A stretch of DNA of 64,000 nt from Anaerolineales bacterium. Lineage in GTDB: Bacteria; Chloroflexota; Anaerolineae; Anaerolineales; Villigracilaceae. Under the pieces are notes generated by a model. It did not search any database. It worked only from the letters and a program-made list of their open reading frames with translations, and was not told the origin of the DNA. Each line of letters begins with the position of its first letter. Within the stretch, counting starts at the first letter, position 1. The stretch spans positions 930,001 through 994,000 of the forward strand of contig JABTUU010000001.1 of NCBI GenBank assembly GCA_015075275.1, given 5' to 3'. Below, one piece after another: positions 1 through 10,685 of the stretch. A program made the position numbers and the translations under genes.

Positions 1-590
1 GTTGCGCCGATATGGCAACAGGCGGCGATGAGCGCGGAAGTTTTTCCGCCGATCATGCGCCAATAATCGTCAGCCCCAAGATCGCTCCTACCCTCATATG
101 ACATGTCGAGGTATTGTCCGCGCGTGAGGTCGAGGCATGTGTTGTGTAGAATTTCTGCGGCGGCGATCACGACTTCAGCGGAGAAATCTTTCTTTAAATC
201 CATGATTGCCTGATTGGATAATACGAATAACGCATCGCCGGCGTTGATCGCCATAGGCGCGCCCCATTTGACCCAGGCAGCGTCTCTGCCTCTGCGTTTC
301 GGAGAATTATCTTGGATATCATCGTGCGCCAGCGAGAAGTTATGAACTAGCTCGACTGCCGCCGCGGCGGGAAGCGCGAGACGCCAGTCGGCGCCGCAAC
401 CTGAGGCGGAGAGCAAAACTAGAATGGGGCGCACTCGCTTGCCGGTCGCTGTTGAGCCCGCGCCTGCGCCCGTCCAGCCCATGTGATAAGTGAGCATGTC
501 GTAGAAGGACTTCGTATGCGGCGTATCCAGCCGCGCTGTTTGTTTTTTTAGCTCGATTTCGACGGCGGAAAACATTTCATTTGTATTCAT
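1..590 (-). CDS. Polyprenyl (geranylgeranyl/farnesyl-type) diphosphate synthase, 3' part cut by window edge
   Basis: The first ~196 residues of a trans-prenyltransferase read leftward from an ATG at 588-590 and run off the window. Visible family signatures are GKRVRP near residue 51 (isopentenyl-PP binding), the first Asp-rich motif HDDIQD near residue 89, and the LTRGQYLD stretch near residue 150. The second DDxxD lies beyond the edge. The family condenses isopentenyl-PP with allylic diphosphates to make C15-C20 or longer chains. Product length cannot be decided from this fragment. Only 2 nt separate it from the stop of the upstream HAD gene, so the two are probably co-transcribed. A type 2 IPP isomerase gene for the same pathway lies at 5.8-6.8 kb. 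Confidence 0.9.
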   Translation of the reverse strand, partial: MNTNEMFSAVEIELKKQTARLDTPHTKSFYDMLTYHMGWTGAGAGSTATGKRVRPILVLLSASGCGADWRLALPAAAAVELVHNFSLAHDDIQDNSPKRRGRDAAWVKWGAPMAINAGDALFVLSNQAIMDLKKDFSAEVVIAAAEILHNTCLDLTRGQYLDMSYEGRSDLGADDYWRMIGGKTSALIAACCHIGA

Positions 591-592
591 GA

Positions 593-1204
593 TCAGAGGA
601 TTCCCATTTGCGTCAATTCGTCTTCCAGCCGTTCAGACGTTGTGAAGCGGATCGCGGCAAATCCCAGCCGCTTTGCCTGATTGACGTTCGCTGGCGAATC
701 GTCAATAAATAAGCATTCACTTGCGGGGCGGCCGACTTTTTTCAACGCCAGCTCGTAGATCGCCGGGTCGGGCTTAATCACGCCGACAAAGCCTGAGACT
801 ACCATGTCGTCAAATAAATCGAAGAAATCGTATTTAGCGCGCGTACGCGGAAACGTCTCCGCCGACCAGTTGCTTAGCCCATACAATGGATAGCCGCGTC
901 GTTTCAGTTGTTTTAAAATATCAACGGAGCCTGCGATGGCGCCGCCGATCGAATCGTCCCAGCGATCGTGATACGCATGAATTAAGCGCGCGTGGTGCGG
1001 GAATTGTTTTGTCAGGATGGCGACGCCTTCCTGGAAGGAACGTCCTTGATCGAATTGAGCGTTCCAGTCTGTAAAGTTGATCTCGCGAAAGAAGGCGTGC
1101 ATCGCTTCTTCCGAGGCGAGGTAGCGGCGATATACGCGCCAGAGATTCCATTCGAGCAAGACATTGCCGAAATCGAAGATGATGGCTTTGATGTCATGAG
1201 GCAT
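593..1204 (-). CDS. HAD-superfamily phosphatase (YihX/epoxide-hydrolase N-domain type)
   Basis: A 203-residue HAD hydrolase. Motif I is DFGNVL at about residues 11-16, where the second Asp of the usual DxD is replaced by Gly-Asn as in the YihX branch. Motif II is SNWS, motif III is the Lys of IKPDP, and motif IV is FIDDS near the C terminus. I chose the ATG at 1202-1204 (MPHDIKA) because HAD homology begins directly after it; a further in-frame ATG 12 codons upstream adds a basic, unconserved stretch. The substrate is unknown; sugar phosphates or FMN are typical for relatives. It sits 2 nt upstream of the prenyl synthase gene, so dephosphorylation of a pathway intermediate is possible but unproven. 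Confidence 0.85.
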   Translation of the reverse strand: MPHDIKAIIFDFGNVLLEWNLWRVYRRYLASEEAMHAFFREINFTDWNAQFDQGRSFQEGVAILTKQFPHHARLIHAYHDRWDDSIGGAIAGSVDILKQLKRRGYPLYGLSNWSAETFPRTRAKYDFFDLFDDMVVSGFVGVIKPDPAIYELALKKVGRPASECLFIDDSPANVNQAKRLGFAAIRFTTSERLEDELTQMGIL

Positions 1205-1456
1205 GCGCGTATTGTACCGCTCTTGCGGCGAACCTTGCATTTGGTTTATTAGCTTTGCGCCGAGTTTTCCGCCTGTAAAGACGAAATCTTCGACCTTCGA
1301 TGGAACCGCGCGAGAGAAACCCTTTGTTTTTCCTTGCTTTTTTCTAAAAAATGGATTAAAAACTATCTCTAACGCGAAAGGAGGAGCCCCACCCTAATTC
1401 TTTGTACGGTTTGTCGTTTGAAGTCAGATAACCATATCATGAAATTGGAGAAGAGA

Positions 1457-2578
1457 ATGCGTAAACTATACATGAGTCTATCGGTATTCGTGTTGTTAGC
1501 GCTCGCGCTTGCGGCTTGCGGCGGCGCGGCGCCAGCCGGGGGAAATACAGTTACGGTTAAAGAAACAGTTGTTGTTACAGTAGAAGTCCCTGCCGCGCCC
1601 GCTGTTGTTGCGCCTTCCGGCTATGGCGAGACGCTCAAGGCGGTACAAGCTCGCGGGCATCTCGTCTGCGGCGCGAACGCGCAAGTGCCTGGTTTCGGCT
1701 ATGTCGATTCTAACGGTAATTATGCCGGTATTGACGTAGACTACTGCCGCGCTCTTGCCGCCGCAGTTTTTGGCGACGCTACAAAAGTTGAATTCCGACC
1801 GGTGACCGCCGCCGAGCGTTTCACCGCATTACAGTCGGGCGAGATTGATGTGCTTAGCCGCAATACGACCTGGTCGCTTGTGCGCGATACCGAATTGGGC
1901 GGCAACTTCACCGCCACTACTTTCTATGACGGACAAGGCATGATGGTGCCTGTCGCAAGCGGCATGACCACGCTTAAAGACCTCGAAGGCGGAACTGTCT
2001 GCGTACAGACCGGGACAACTACCGAGCTCAACTTGGCTGATGTGATGGCGGCGGAGGGCGTTTCCTACACCCCAGCCGTCTTTGAAGACGCCGACGCGAC
2101 CTTCGCCGCTTATTCGGAAGGTCGTTGCGACGCCGTCACTACTGATAAATCTGGTTTGATCTCGCGCCGGTCTGTGCTGGCCGATCCTGCCGCTCACATC
2201 ATCATGGATGTGACGATGTCGAAAGAGCCGCTAGGTCCCATGGTTCGCCACGGCGACGACCAGTGGTTTGATATTGCGCAGTGGACGGTCTTTACCCTGT
2301 TCGCTGGCGAAGAGTTCGGTCTTACCTCTGCCAACGTAGATAGCAAGCGCGATAGCGCTACCGCGCCTGAGATTCGCCGCATGCTTGGTCTTGAGGGTGA
2401 TCTTGGCTTGAAGCTCGGCTTGTCGAATGACTTTGCCTACAACATCATTAAGCAAGTCGGCAACTACGCAGAAATATATGATCGCAATCTCGGCCCGAAT
2501 ACACCGACGTATATTCCGCGCGGATTTAACAAGCAGTACACCGATGGCGGCTTACTCTTCGCTCCGCCGTTTCGTTAA
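1457..2578 (+). CDS. aapJ: General L-amino-acid ABC transporter, substrate-binding lipoprotein (AapJ family)
   Basis: A 373-residue solute-binding protein. A hydrophobic signal ends in the lipobox LAAC with acylated Cys21, followed by a short low-complexity linker. The mature domain begins near LKAVQARGHLVCG and carries the AapJ-type stretch GFGYVDSNGNYAGIDVD, so it is a family 3 (polar amino acid) binding protein of the broad-specificity AapJQMP/BztABCD group. The ATG at 1457 is preferred over in-frame ATGs at 1418 and 1439 because GGAG at 1447-1450 lies 6 nt upstream and the signal peptide starts there. It leads the four-gene importer operon. A perfect hairpin after the stop probably keeps its mRNA level above that of the permease genes. 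Confidence 0.93.
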   Translation: MRKLYMSLSVFVLLALALAACGGAAPAGGNTVTVKETVVVTVEVPAAPAVVAPSGYGETLKAVQARGHLVCGANAQVPGFGYVDSNGNYAGIDVDYCRALAAAVFGDATKVEFRPVTAAERFTALQSGEIDVLSRNTTWSLVRDTELGGNFTATTFYDGQGMMVPVASGMTTLKDLEGGTVCVQTGTTTELNLADVMAAEGVSYTPAVFEDADATFAAYSEGRCDAVTTDKSGLISRRSVLADPAAHIIMDVTMSKEPLGPMVRHGDDQWFDIAQWTVFTLFAGEEFGLTSANVDSKRDSATAPEIRRMLGLEGDLGLKLGLSNDFAYNIIKQVGNYAEIYDRNLGPNTPTYIPRGFNKQYTDGGLLFAPPFR

Positions 2579-2601
2579 CCTTGATGTAGCGTGTTTCTAG
2601 C

Positions 2602-2631
2602 GAGGGCGGGGAGCGTCGTCTCCCCGCCCTC
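2602..2631 (+). terminator. Intra-operon hairpin between aapJ and aapQ
   Basis: A perfect 12-bp GC-rich stem (2602-2613 with 2620-2631) and a 6-nt loop lie 23 nt after the aapJ stop. There is no long T tract behind it. This position, between a binding-protein gene and its permease genes, usually marks a partial terminator or mRNA-stabilising structure that gives excess binding protein (known for other ABC operons; inferred here). Confidence 0.65.
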
Positions 2632-2654
2632 AACTTCCATTGGACGGTTAGCCT

Positions 2655-3836
2655 ATGCAGTACGAACAGAAACGAGAGACCGCAATTCCATTTTGGCGCG
2701 ATGAGCGTATTTTGCGCGTGCTTGGGCAGGTCGTATTTGTCGCGCTGGTTGTGTTTGTCGCAACGTTAATCTATCAGAATATGAAAGCGGGGCTGGCGCG
2801 GCAGGGCATTTCGCTCAGTTACGCTTTTCTCAAGAATTTATCGGGATTTGACATTGCTGAAACTGCCTTTCCCTATAGTCGCAACTCGGCGTATTGGCAG
2901 GCTTTTTTAATAGGATTGCTCAACACATTATTAGTGAGCGTTGTAGGAATTATCTTTTCGACGATTCTTGGCGTGATCTTAGGCGTCGCCCGCCTTTCTA
3001 CAAACTTTATTATCAACCGCCTCGCCTCGTTCTATCTTGAAATTATCCGCAACCTCTCGCTGTTGGTGTTCCTGATTTTTTGGTACTTGGGAGTCTTTCT
3101 TAAACTTCCTCGCGTGAAAGAAGCGACTCCGTGGCTCGGAGATATTATCCTCACGAATCGCGGCGTCGGCATCCCGTGGGGGATTCCTACCGCTTCTTTT
3201 CCGACCTTTCGTCTAATTCTGTTTCTCGGCTTGCTCTTTGCCTTGGTCGTTTTCTTCGTCTTACGCGAATATGGCAAACGGACGGGGCGTGCGCCGTTGA
3301 CGCTGGTTTGGTCATTTTTAGCGTTTCTTCTAGTCGCGCTGATTGGTTGGTTCGTCCTTCCCGAAAGACCGATCGTGGCTGATTTGGCGTTCGTGAAAGG
3401 CTTGAATCTCTCGGGGGGAAAAATTCTCTCTCCTGAGTTTATGGCGTTAACCTCGGGACTTGTGTTATACACCGCCGCATTCATTGGCGAAGTTGTACGA
3501 GCTGGGATTCAATCTGTCTCTAAGGGACAAATTGAAGCGTCGCGTGCGCTGGGGCTGAATAGCTTTCAGACTTTGCGGCTAGTCGTCTTTCCGCAGGCGT
3601 TGCGCGTAATTATCCCGCCGTTGACGAGTCAATATTTGAACCTTGTCAAAAACTCCTCGCTCGCTATTGCGGTCGGTTACCCGGACGTGTTCTATGTGTC
3701 AAACACGATTCAAAATCAGACAGGGCGCGCAGTAGAGATGATCTCCTTGGTAATGTTCACTTATCTCGTTTTAAGCCTTGCAACTTCTGCGTTGATGAAT
3801 TGGTACAACCAAAGAATTAAATTGGCGGAGCGTTGA
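2655..3836 (+). CDS. aapQ: General L-amino-acid ABC transporter permease (AapQ family)
   Basis: A 393-residue inner-membrane permease. Several strongly hydrophobic segments are visible, the first around residues 25-45. The C-terminal third holds the ABC permease coupling helix, seen as EASRALGLNSFQT followed by PQALRVIIPP. It would pair with AapM to form the transmembrane channel for AapJ-delivered amino acids. The long periplasmic/membrane insertion between the first TM and the permease core is typical of AapQ compared with shorter HisQ-type permeases. It is followed after a single base by aapM (TGA-G-ATG), which indicates translational coupling. No strong Shine-Dalgarno is seen before its ATG. 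Confidence 0.92.
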   Translation: MQYEQKRETAIPFWRDERILRVLGQVVFVALVVFVATLIYQNMKAGLARQGISLSYAFLKNLSGFDIAETAFPYSRNSAYWQAFLIGLLNTLLVSVVGIIFSTILGVILGVARLSTNFIINRLASFYLEIIRNLSLLVFLIFWYLGVFLKLPRVKEATPWLGDIILTNRGVGIPWGIPTASFPTFRLILFLGLLFALVVFFVLREYGKRTGRAPLTLVWSFLAFLLVALIGWFVLPERPIVADLAFVKGLNLSGGKILSPEFMALTSGLVLYTAAFIGEVVRAGIQSVSKGQIEASRALGLNSFQTLRLVVFPQALRVIIPPLTSQYLNLVKNSSLAIAVGYPDVFYVSNTIQNQTGRAVEMISLVMFTYLVLSLATSALMNWYNQRIKLAER

Positions 3837-3837
3837 G

Positions 3838-5040
3838 ATGACGAAAACAGCGGAACACATCCTGCCTCCGGTGTTGGAGCGCTCCAACCTCCTCGGCTGG
3901 ATGCGCAGAAATTTGTTTGGGTCGTGGACCGACGCGTTGTTGACGTTGATTGGCGTATGGATCGTCTATTGGGCGGCGAGCGGACTCCTTCGCTGGGCTC
4001 TCTACACCGCCGAGTGGAAAGTGATCGTCGTCAACGCGCGTTTACTGATGATCGGGCAGTATCCTATCGAACAAGTGGGCAGGTTATGGATATGGCTTGG
4101 CTTCTTGATCTTTCTACTGGGAAATTCGTTGGCGATTTGGGGGCGCGGTTCGCGTATTGCGCCCGCGTTGCTGGCGCTTCCGGCGGCGATGGCGTTCATA
4201 TTCCCGTTCGGAGCCGACCCTCGAAAGTGGCTGATCGCGATGACGGTTATCGGATTGATCGGCTGGGGGCTGGGGCGCGTCAAGCCCGAAGCGTTGAAAA
4301 GAAGCGTAATCGCCGGCTGGGTAATCTCGCTTCCGATCATCATCTTGTTGACGTATGGATTATCCAAGTCTGAAGCGAGTATCGTCCCTATTGTGCGGAC
4401 GAACCTGTGGGGCGGGCTATTGCTCACGTTCCTGCTCACAGTTGTCGGCATTCTATTCTCGTTTCCAATCGGCGTGTTGTTGGCGCTGGGTCGCCGCTCA
4501 GAACTTCCCGCCGTACGCTGGTTCAGCGTAGGGTATATCGAGCTGGTGCGCGGTGTCCCGCTCATTACGATTCTGTTTATGGCGCAGTTGATGTTGCCGC
4601 TCTTCCTGCCTGAAGGCTGGACGGTGGATCGCGTCGTTCGCGCGATGGTGGGCATCACGTTATTTAGCGCGGCATACTTGGCTGAAAACGTGCGCGGCGG
4701 ATTGCAAGCCATCCCTAAGGGGCAATTTGAGGCGGCGGCAGCGCTGGGCTTGAGCGGCGCGCAAACGATGATTTTTATTATCCTCCCACAGGCGTTGCGC
4801 TTGGTCATCCCGATCTTGGTGGGACAGTTCATTGCATTATACAAAGATACGTCGCTGGTGGCTATTGTTGGGCTGCTCGACTTGGTAGGCATCGCACGGA
4901 CCGTTTTGGCTCAACCGGAGTTTCTAGGCTTACAGCGCGAAGTATATGTCTTTATCTCGCTGATCTTTTGGACGCTAAGTTATGGCATGTCTTATGTCAG
5001 CCAGCGACTGGAAGAGCGGTTGGGCGTTGGAATTCGCTAA
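3838..5040 (+). CDS. aapM: General L-amino-acid ABC transporter permease (AapM family)
   Basis: A 400-residue second permease subunit. It has an extended N-terminal multi-TM region (about residues 28-190) and then the conserved permease core. [13 protein letters not shown] motif lies near residue 235, and the coupling-helix stretch [14 protein letters not shown] with PQALRLVIP follows. The start at 3838 is 1 nt after the aapQ stop. It should form the heterodimeric channel with AapQ and contact the AapP ATPase. A long antisense reading frame runs through this gene, but it has no family features and reflects the codon bias. Confidence 0.92.
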   Translation: MTKTAEHILPPVLERSNLLGWMRRNLFGSWTDALLTLIGVWIVYWAASGLLRWALYTAEWKVIVVNARLLMIGQYPIEQVGRLWIWLGFLIFLLGNSLAIWGRGSRIAPALLALPAAMAFIFPFGADPRKWLIAMTVIGLIGWGLGRVKPEALKRSVIAGWVISLPIIILLTYGLSKSEASIVPIVRTNLWGGLLLTFLLTVVGILFSFPIGVLLALGRRSELPAVRWFSVGYIELVRGVPLITILFMAQLMLPLFLPEGWTVDRVVRAMVGITLFSAAYLAENVRGGLQAIPKGQFEAAAALGLSGAQTMIFIILPQALRLVIPILVGQFIALYKDTSLVAIVGLLDLVGIARTVLAQPEFLGLQREVYVFISLIFWTLSYGMSYVSQRLEERLGVGIR

Positions 5041-5060
5041 CTACGAGAGGAAATAATAAA

Positions 5061-5804
5061 ATGTCAGATGGACCGATTATTAAGGTGGAGGACGTCCACA
5101 AGTGGTATGGGAATTTCCACGCTTTAAAGGGCATTAATGTCGAAGTGAAACGCCGCGAAGTGATCGTTATTTTTGGTCCTTCCGGGTCGGGGAAATCTAC
5201 GTTTATCCGCACGCTTAATCGTCTTGAAGAACATCAACGCGGGCGGATTTTTGTAGACGGCATCGAGCTAAGCCACGATGTGCGCAATATCGAACAGATT
5301 CGCAGCGAGACCGGCATGGTTTTTCAGCAGTTCAACCTATTTCCGCATTTGACGGTCATGCAAAATATTGTGCTTGCGCCGATTCAAGTGCGTAAGTGGA
5401 CGAAACAAAAAGCCGAAGAAACTGCTATGCAATTGTTGGAACGCGTTGGAATTCCAGAACAAGCGTATAAATACCCCGGACAACTTTCAGGCGGACAGCA
5501 ACAGCGCGTGGCGATCGCGCGTTCGCTGGCGATGCAGCCGAAGATCATGTTGTTTGACGAGCCGACTTCCGCGCTTGACCCCGAAATGATTAAAGAGGTG
5601 CTGGACGTAATGGTCGAGCTGGCGAAATCAGGCATGACGATTTTGGCGGTTACGCATGAAATGGGCTTTGCCCGCGCCGTAGCGGATCGTATGCTTTTCT
5701 TCGATAAAGGTGAGATCGTGGAGCAGGGAACGCCGGAGCAGATCTTCAACGCCCCTAAGGAAGACCGCACGAAATTATTCCTATCTCAGATTTTACGACA
5801 CTAG
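5061..5804 (+). CDS. aapP: General L-amino-acid ABC transporter ATP-binding protein (AapP family)
   Basis: A 247-residue ABC ATPase. Walker A is GPSGSGKST at about residues 38-46, the Q-loop is in VFQQFNLF, the signature is LSGGQQQR, Walker B is [12 protein letters not shown], and the switch His is in VTHEM. The length and motifs match GlnQ/AapP-type polar amino-acid ATPases. The start is the ATG at 5061, with GAGAGG about 10 nt upstream and homology from the first codons. A longer reading of the frame back to 4968 would overlap aapM and is rejected. It completes the aapJQMP operon. Confidence 0.94.
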   Translation: MSDGPIIKVEDVHKWYGNFHALKGINVEVKRREVIVIFGPSGSGKSTFIRTLNRLEEHQRGRIFVDGIELSHDVRNIEQIRSETGMVFQQFNLFPHLTVMQNIVLAPIQVRKWTKQKAEETAMQLLERVGIPEQAYKYPGQLSGGQQQRVAIARSLAMQPKIMLFDEPTSALDPEMIKEVLDVMVELAKSGMTILAVTHEMGFARAVADRMLFFDKGEIVEQGTPEQIFNAPKEDRTKLFLSQILRH

Positions 5805-5818
5805 CCGGGCTTCGCTGT

Positions 5819-6844
5819 CTAGGCTTTCACTAAACACGCGGTTAATTCGTTTAACGCTTGAGCGCCGCATGCGAACATCGTAACCTCGATTTGTCGTTTT
5901 GTTAATTCCATTGTCTCAATCGCCTTTTCGGTAGAAAGCGCGGCAGCTTTGAGAAATTGCCCTGCCATGCCGCCTAACGTCGCGCCGAGCGCCACGCATT
6001 TAGCGATATCTAATCCGTCTTTGATGCCGCCGCTGGCGAAAATGATCGCGTTGGGGGCGGCTTCTTTCGTCTGTATGATCGAATCGGCAGTTGGAATGCC
6101 CCAACTGACGAACGTTGCCGCTAGTTGACGCGTAAATTCATCTGGCGCGCGGTGCATTTCAACCTGCGACCAACTTGTGCCGCCCGCGCCTGCAACGTCT
6201 ATCGCGCTGACGCCGCAATCAGCCAGACGCTTCGCCGTTCGTTTGGAAATTCCCCAGCCGACTTCTTTGACGATCACCGGAACTTCGATTCTGGCGCAAA
6301 TGTCCGCGATTTTTTGCGCTAGACCTTCAAAATTTGTGTCGCCCGCATCTTGCACGGCTTCCTGCAATGGATTCAAGTGGAGGATCAGCGCGTCGGCTTG
6401 GATCATATCTACGGCGCGGCGGCAGTGGTCAATGGCGTAGCCGTAGTTAAGCTGTACCGCGCCGATGTTGGCAAACAATAATATGTCGGGCGCAACTTTC
6501 CGCACTTGGAATGTTTTAGCCTGCTCTGGGCGTTCGATAGCGGCGCGTTGACTTCCAACGCCCATGGCGATGCGCATCTCTTGCGCCGCTTCTGCGAGAC
6601 GGAGATTGATGGTCTCGGCTTCGGCTGTGCCGCCTGTCATCGAAGAGACGAGAATCGGCGCCGCTAATTCTTTATGAAATAGGTTCAGGCGTGAAGAGAC
6701 GCGCTTTAGGTCTATTTGAGGCAGCGCTTCATGAATGAAGCGATACTCCTCCAAGCCGGTAGTTAACGCGGAACGAACATCTTGTTCTAAGTTAATCTTA
6801 AGGTGATCGGCTTTTCTTTGATCAATGGGCGAAACTTTTGGCAT
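5819..6844 (-). CDS. fni: Type 2 isopentenyl-diphosphate delta-isomerase (FMN dependent)
   Basis: A 341-residue TIM-barrel flavoprotein that interconverts IPP and DMAPP. The N terminus carries RKADHLKI, the usual Idi2 opening. Further signatures are SSMTGGT, GVGSQRA (FMN/substrate binding), [16 protein letters not shown] and the phosphate-binding ASGGIKDG near residue 270. Length is normal for the family. The gene converges on aapP with only 14 nt between their ends. It starts 63 nt from the divergent acpP start. DMAPP from this enzyme would feed the prenyl synthase at the window start. Confidence 0.95.
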   Translation of the reverse strand: MPKVSPIDQRKADHLKINLEQDVRSALTTGLEEYRFIHEALPQIDLKRVSSRLNLFHKELAAPILVSSMTGGTAEAETINLRLAEAAQEMRIAMGVGSQRAAIERPEQAKTFQVRKVAPDILLFANIGAVQLNYGYAIDHCRRAVDMIQADALILHLNPLQEAVQDAGDTNFEGLAQKIADICARIEVPVIVKEVGWGISKRTAKRLADCGVSAIDVAGAGGTSWSQVEMHRAPDEFTRQLAATFVSWGIPTADSIIQTKEAAPNAIIFASGGIKDGLDIAKCVALGATLGGMAGQFLKAAALSTEKAIETMELTKRQIEVTMFACGAQALNELTACLVKA

Positions 6845-6907
6845 AAGACAGTGTTCCTGTGTTCGTACTATCGAGTAGAATTAAGGAAATTTTCTGAGGA
6901 GGCTGTC

Positions 6908-7141
6908 ATGTCTGACACATTCAATGAAGTAAAGGCGATCATCAAAGACCTACTAGGTTCGGATGACGCAAAAATTACGCCCGAAGCGCGTTTCCGCGAA
7001 GACCTCGAGGCGGACTCGCTCGACTTGGTGGAATTGATCATGGCGTTTGAAGATAAATTCGGCGCCGAAATTTCGGATGAAGCCGCGCAGAAGATCGCTA
7101 CTGTAGGCGATGCGGTTACATATATTGACGAACATAAGTAA
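6908..7141 (+). CDS. acpP: Acyl carrier protein
   Basis: A 77-residue acidic four-helix ACP. The phosphopantetheine attachment motif is ADSLD with Ser37. The start at 6908 is set by a strong GAGGAGG at 6896-6902; a longer frame back to 6803 would overlap idi2 and is rejected. A TAGAAT -10-like hexamer is visible at 6876-6881 but no convincing -35. It stands alone rather than in a fab cluster. A stem-loop follows the stop. Confidence 0.96.
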   Translation: MSDTFNEVKAIIKDLLGSDDAKITPEARFREDLEADSLDLVELIMAFEDKFGAEISDEAAQKIATVGDAVTYIDEHK

Positions 7142-7161
7142 ACTTTACGAATATTGTAGTC

Positions 7162-7190
7162 GTAGAGCCGTCCGCTTTGGACGGCTCTAC
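7162..7190 (+). terminator. Stem-loop after acpP, possible intrinsic terminator
   Basis: A perfect 12-bp inverted repeat (7162-7173 with 7179-7190) with a 5-nt loop starts 20 nt after the acpP stop. The downstream T run is weak (GCGTTTAATTT), so termination may be inefficient. It could also be a dispersed intergenic palindrome. Confidence 0.6.
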
Positions 7191-7206
7191 GCGTTTAATT
7201 TCCATT

Positions 7207-7260
7207 ATGTCGCTGCGAGGAGATTGCTTGGGGCAAGGAATGCCGCCTTTGCAACGACAT
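7207..7260. repeat. Palindromic repeat, ATGTCGTTGCGAG family
   Basis: The ends are ATGTCGCTGCGAGG on the left and GCAACGACAT on the right, with a degenerate GGAGATTGCTT core. This is the same family that fills the gaps of the cas adaptation operon at 28.1-30.6 kb. Read on the minus strand, the element starts inside the sucD stop codon (TAATGTCGTTGC). Confidence 0.75.
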
Positions 7261-8123
7261 TACTTGAGTAGGGACGGGATCTCTTCTGGGTGTTTGGCTA
7301 CTTTCACACCCGCGGCTTTGAGGGCTTTAATCTTGCCTTCCGCGGTTCCTGCGCCGCCTTCGATAATTGCACCCGCGTGCCCCATGCGTTTACCGGGAGG
7401 GGCGGTTTGACCGGCGATAAACGAGACGACCGGCTTGGTCATCTTTGAAGCAATGTATTCTGCCGCCTTGTCTTCGTCTGTGCCGCCGATCTCGCCGATT
7501 AAGACGACCTTTTCGGTGTCTGCGTCGTATTCGAACATTTCCAGCACGTCAATAAAGTTCGTGCCGTTGATCGGATCTCCACCGATGCCTACGCAAGTGG
7601 ACGCGCCCATCCCGACGAGTTTCAATGCGTACAACACTTCGTAAGTCAGCGTGCCGGAGCGCGACACTACGCCGATGTTGCCGGGGATGGCGATGTTGCC
7701 GGGGATAATGCCTACTTTGGATTCGCCGGGCGTTAACATACCGGGGCAGTTCGGTCCGATAAGGCGGACGCCTTTATGATCGAGATAACTGCGGACGCGC
7801 ATCATGTCTTGCACGGCGACGCCTTCGGTAATGCAGACAATCAGAGGAATGCCGGCGTCTGCGGCTTCGAACATGGCGTCTGGCGCGAACCGCGCAGGGA
7901 CGAAGATCACGGAACAGTTGGCGTCGGTTGCTTCTTTCGCGAGCTTGACTGAGTCGAAGACTGGGATTTTTCCGTCCAGCGCCCATTCACCGCCTTTACC
8001 GGGCGTTACGCCGGCGACGACGTTCGTCCCGTAAGCGACCATCTGCGTGGTGTGAAAGAGCCCTTCGTTGCCGGTAATGCCTTGCACCAGCAGACGTGTA
8101 TTTTTATTGATAAGAATGCTCAT
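7260..8123 (-). CDS. sucD: Succinyl-CoA ligase (ADP-forming) subunit alpha
   Basis: A 287-residue CoA-binding subunit of succinyl-CoA synthetase, which makes ATP from succinyl-CoA in the TCA cycle. The N terminus has the CoA-binding QGITGNEG; the middle has the GPNCPG loop. The active-site phosphohistidine lies in RMGHAGAI near residue 247. Length is normal. It is downstream of sucC with a 26-nt gap, in the usual sucC-sucD order on the minus strand. The last codons touch a palindromic repeat that begins at the stop codon. Confidence 0.96.
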   Translation of the reverse strand: MSILINKNTRLLVQGITGNEGLFHTTQMVAYGTNVVAGVTPGKGGEWALDGKIPVFDSVKLAKEATDANCSVIFVPARFAPDAMFEAADAGIPLIVCITEGVAVQDMMRVRSYLDHKGVRLIGPNCPGMLTPGESKVGIIPGNIAIPGNIGVVSRSGTLTYEVLYALKLVGMGASTCVGIGGDPINGTNFIDVLEMFEYDADTEKVVLIGEIGGTDEDKAAEYIASKMTKPVVSFIAGQTAPPGKRMGHAGAIIEGGAGTAEGKIKALKAAGVKVAKHPEEIPSLLK

Positions 8124-8149
8124 CGAATTTCCTTGTTGATTTTCGAATC

Positions 8150-9286
<1,137 letters not shown>

Positions 9287-9482
9287 AGGTCCCTTCGTAA
9301 TTCTTCAAGATAAAAGCACGGGCATTATACCATCTCGCTTTAAAGCGCTGACGCTGTAAGGCGGCTGTTTTTCTGAAAGTGCGGACGTGGACAAGACCGT
9401 GATGGTAGAATCGTTAAGCGGGATTCGCGCAGAAAAGATAGTTGAAGCGAATGACGCAACCATCAAAAAAGGCGGTGCGTGA

Positions 9483-10664
9483 ATGGCAAACGATATGTAT
9501 GACGCGATCGTGATCGGCGGCGGAGTAATGGGTTGCGCGACCGCATATTACTTGATGAAATTCGATCCGCGTTTGAAAGTCGTCGTTCTCGAGATGGATC
9601 CAACGTATGCAAAAGCCTCCACGCCGCTTTCGGATGGAAATACGCGCATTCAATTCAACGTGAAAGAAAATATCCAAATGTCGCAATATGGACTTGAAGT
9701 CCTCAAGACATTTGCCGAAGATATGGCGGTTGGAAATGAAAAACCTGATATCGCGTTCCGGCAGCAAGGAAATCTATTTGTGTTGGATGACGCCAGCCGC
9801 GACGAGGCTTATGAAGGTATGCTTTTACAAAGAAGCCTCGGCTGTGAAGTCTATTGGTTGACGCCAGAAGAGGTTCAACAGCGTTTTCCGCTCTATAACT
9901 TGAAGAATTGCAGCGCTGGCGCATTCGGTCCGCTTGACGGGACGATGTCGCCTATGGCGGTGTTGAACGCATATAAACATAAGGCGATTTCGCTCGGGGC
10001 GAAATACATCCAAGCGGAAGCGATTGAAGTTCTGCATCAAGCGGGGCGCGTTACGGGAGTTAGGACAGCGACGGGCGAAGTTCTGCGCGGAGGAATCGCG
10101 CTGAATGCGGCAGGCGCGTGGGCGCCGCTCATCGCTCAAACTGCCGGCGTAAATTTGCCGATCGCGCCCACGAAGCGCCAGATCACGATCGTTGAAACGA
10201 ATTATCGCAGCGAGAGCATTCTGCCGATGTTGTTTTTACCTTCAGGTTTATATATCGTTCATGAGGGCGCGGGCTTGTTCATGATCGGCAAATCGTTCCC
10301 CGATGATTACGTCGGTTATGATGATTTTCGTTGGGAGAAGAGTATATTTGAGGAGCGCATCTGGCTTGAATTGGCGGATCATATTCCCTTGTTCGACCGT
10401 CTTAAGATCTTACGCGGCTGGGCGGGACTGTATGAAGTCAACACGTTGGACGGCAACGCGATCCTCGGCGAAGCTCTGCAGATGCAAGGTTTCTTTTTTG
10501 CTAACGGATTTTCGGGGCATGGTTTTCAGCAGGCGCACGCGGTCGGCAGATACACCGCAGAGTTAATGCTGGGCAAACCTCCAGCCTTAGACCTCTCTGT
10601 CTTTTCAGCAAGCCGAATCGCGGAGAATAAGCCTATACTGGAGAGCAAGAAGAAAATTATCTAG
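9483..10664 (+). CDS. FAD-dependent amino-acid oxidoreductase (DAO / sarcosine oxidase beta-like)
   Basis: A 393-residue flavoprotein of the D-amino-acid oxidase superfamily. The Rossmann motif VIGGGVMG lies at residues 11-18, and an acidic residue closes the second strand (VVLEMD). The C terminus has the FAD-contact GFSGHGFQQA near residue 345. Relatives oxidise sarcosine, glycine, proline or D-amino acids and feed electrons to a quinone, ETF or oxygen; the substrate here cannot be read. It is a single gene between divergent sucC and a convergent creatininase-like gene, so context gives no pathway. Confidence 0.85.
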   Translation: MANDMYDAIVIGGGVMGCATAYYLMKFDPRLKVVVLEMDPTYAKASTPLSDGNTRIQFNVKENIQMSQYGLEVLKTFAEDMAVGNEKPDIAFRQQGNLFVLDDASRDEAYEGMLLQRSLGCEVYWLTPEEVQQRFPLYNLKNCSAGAFGPLDGTMSPMAVLNAYKHKAISLGAKYIQAEAIEVLHQAGRVTGVRTATGEVLRGGIALNAAGAWAPLIAQTAGVNLPIAPTKRQITIVETNYRSESILPMLFLPSGLYIVHEGAGLFMIGKSFPDDYVGYDDFRWEKSIFEERIWLELADHIPLFDRLKILRGWAGLYEVNTLDGNAILGEALQMQGFFFANGFSGHGFQQAHAVGRYTAELMLGKPPALDLSVFSASRIAENKPILESKKKII

Positions 10665-10685
10665 CGCATCTCCATATTTTGCCTC

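Noticed and set aside
4002..4892. 296-codon frame antisense to aapM
   Set aside because: It lies wholly within a well-supported permease gene, has no family motifs, and reflects codon bias on the opposite strand.
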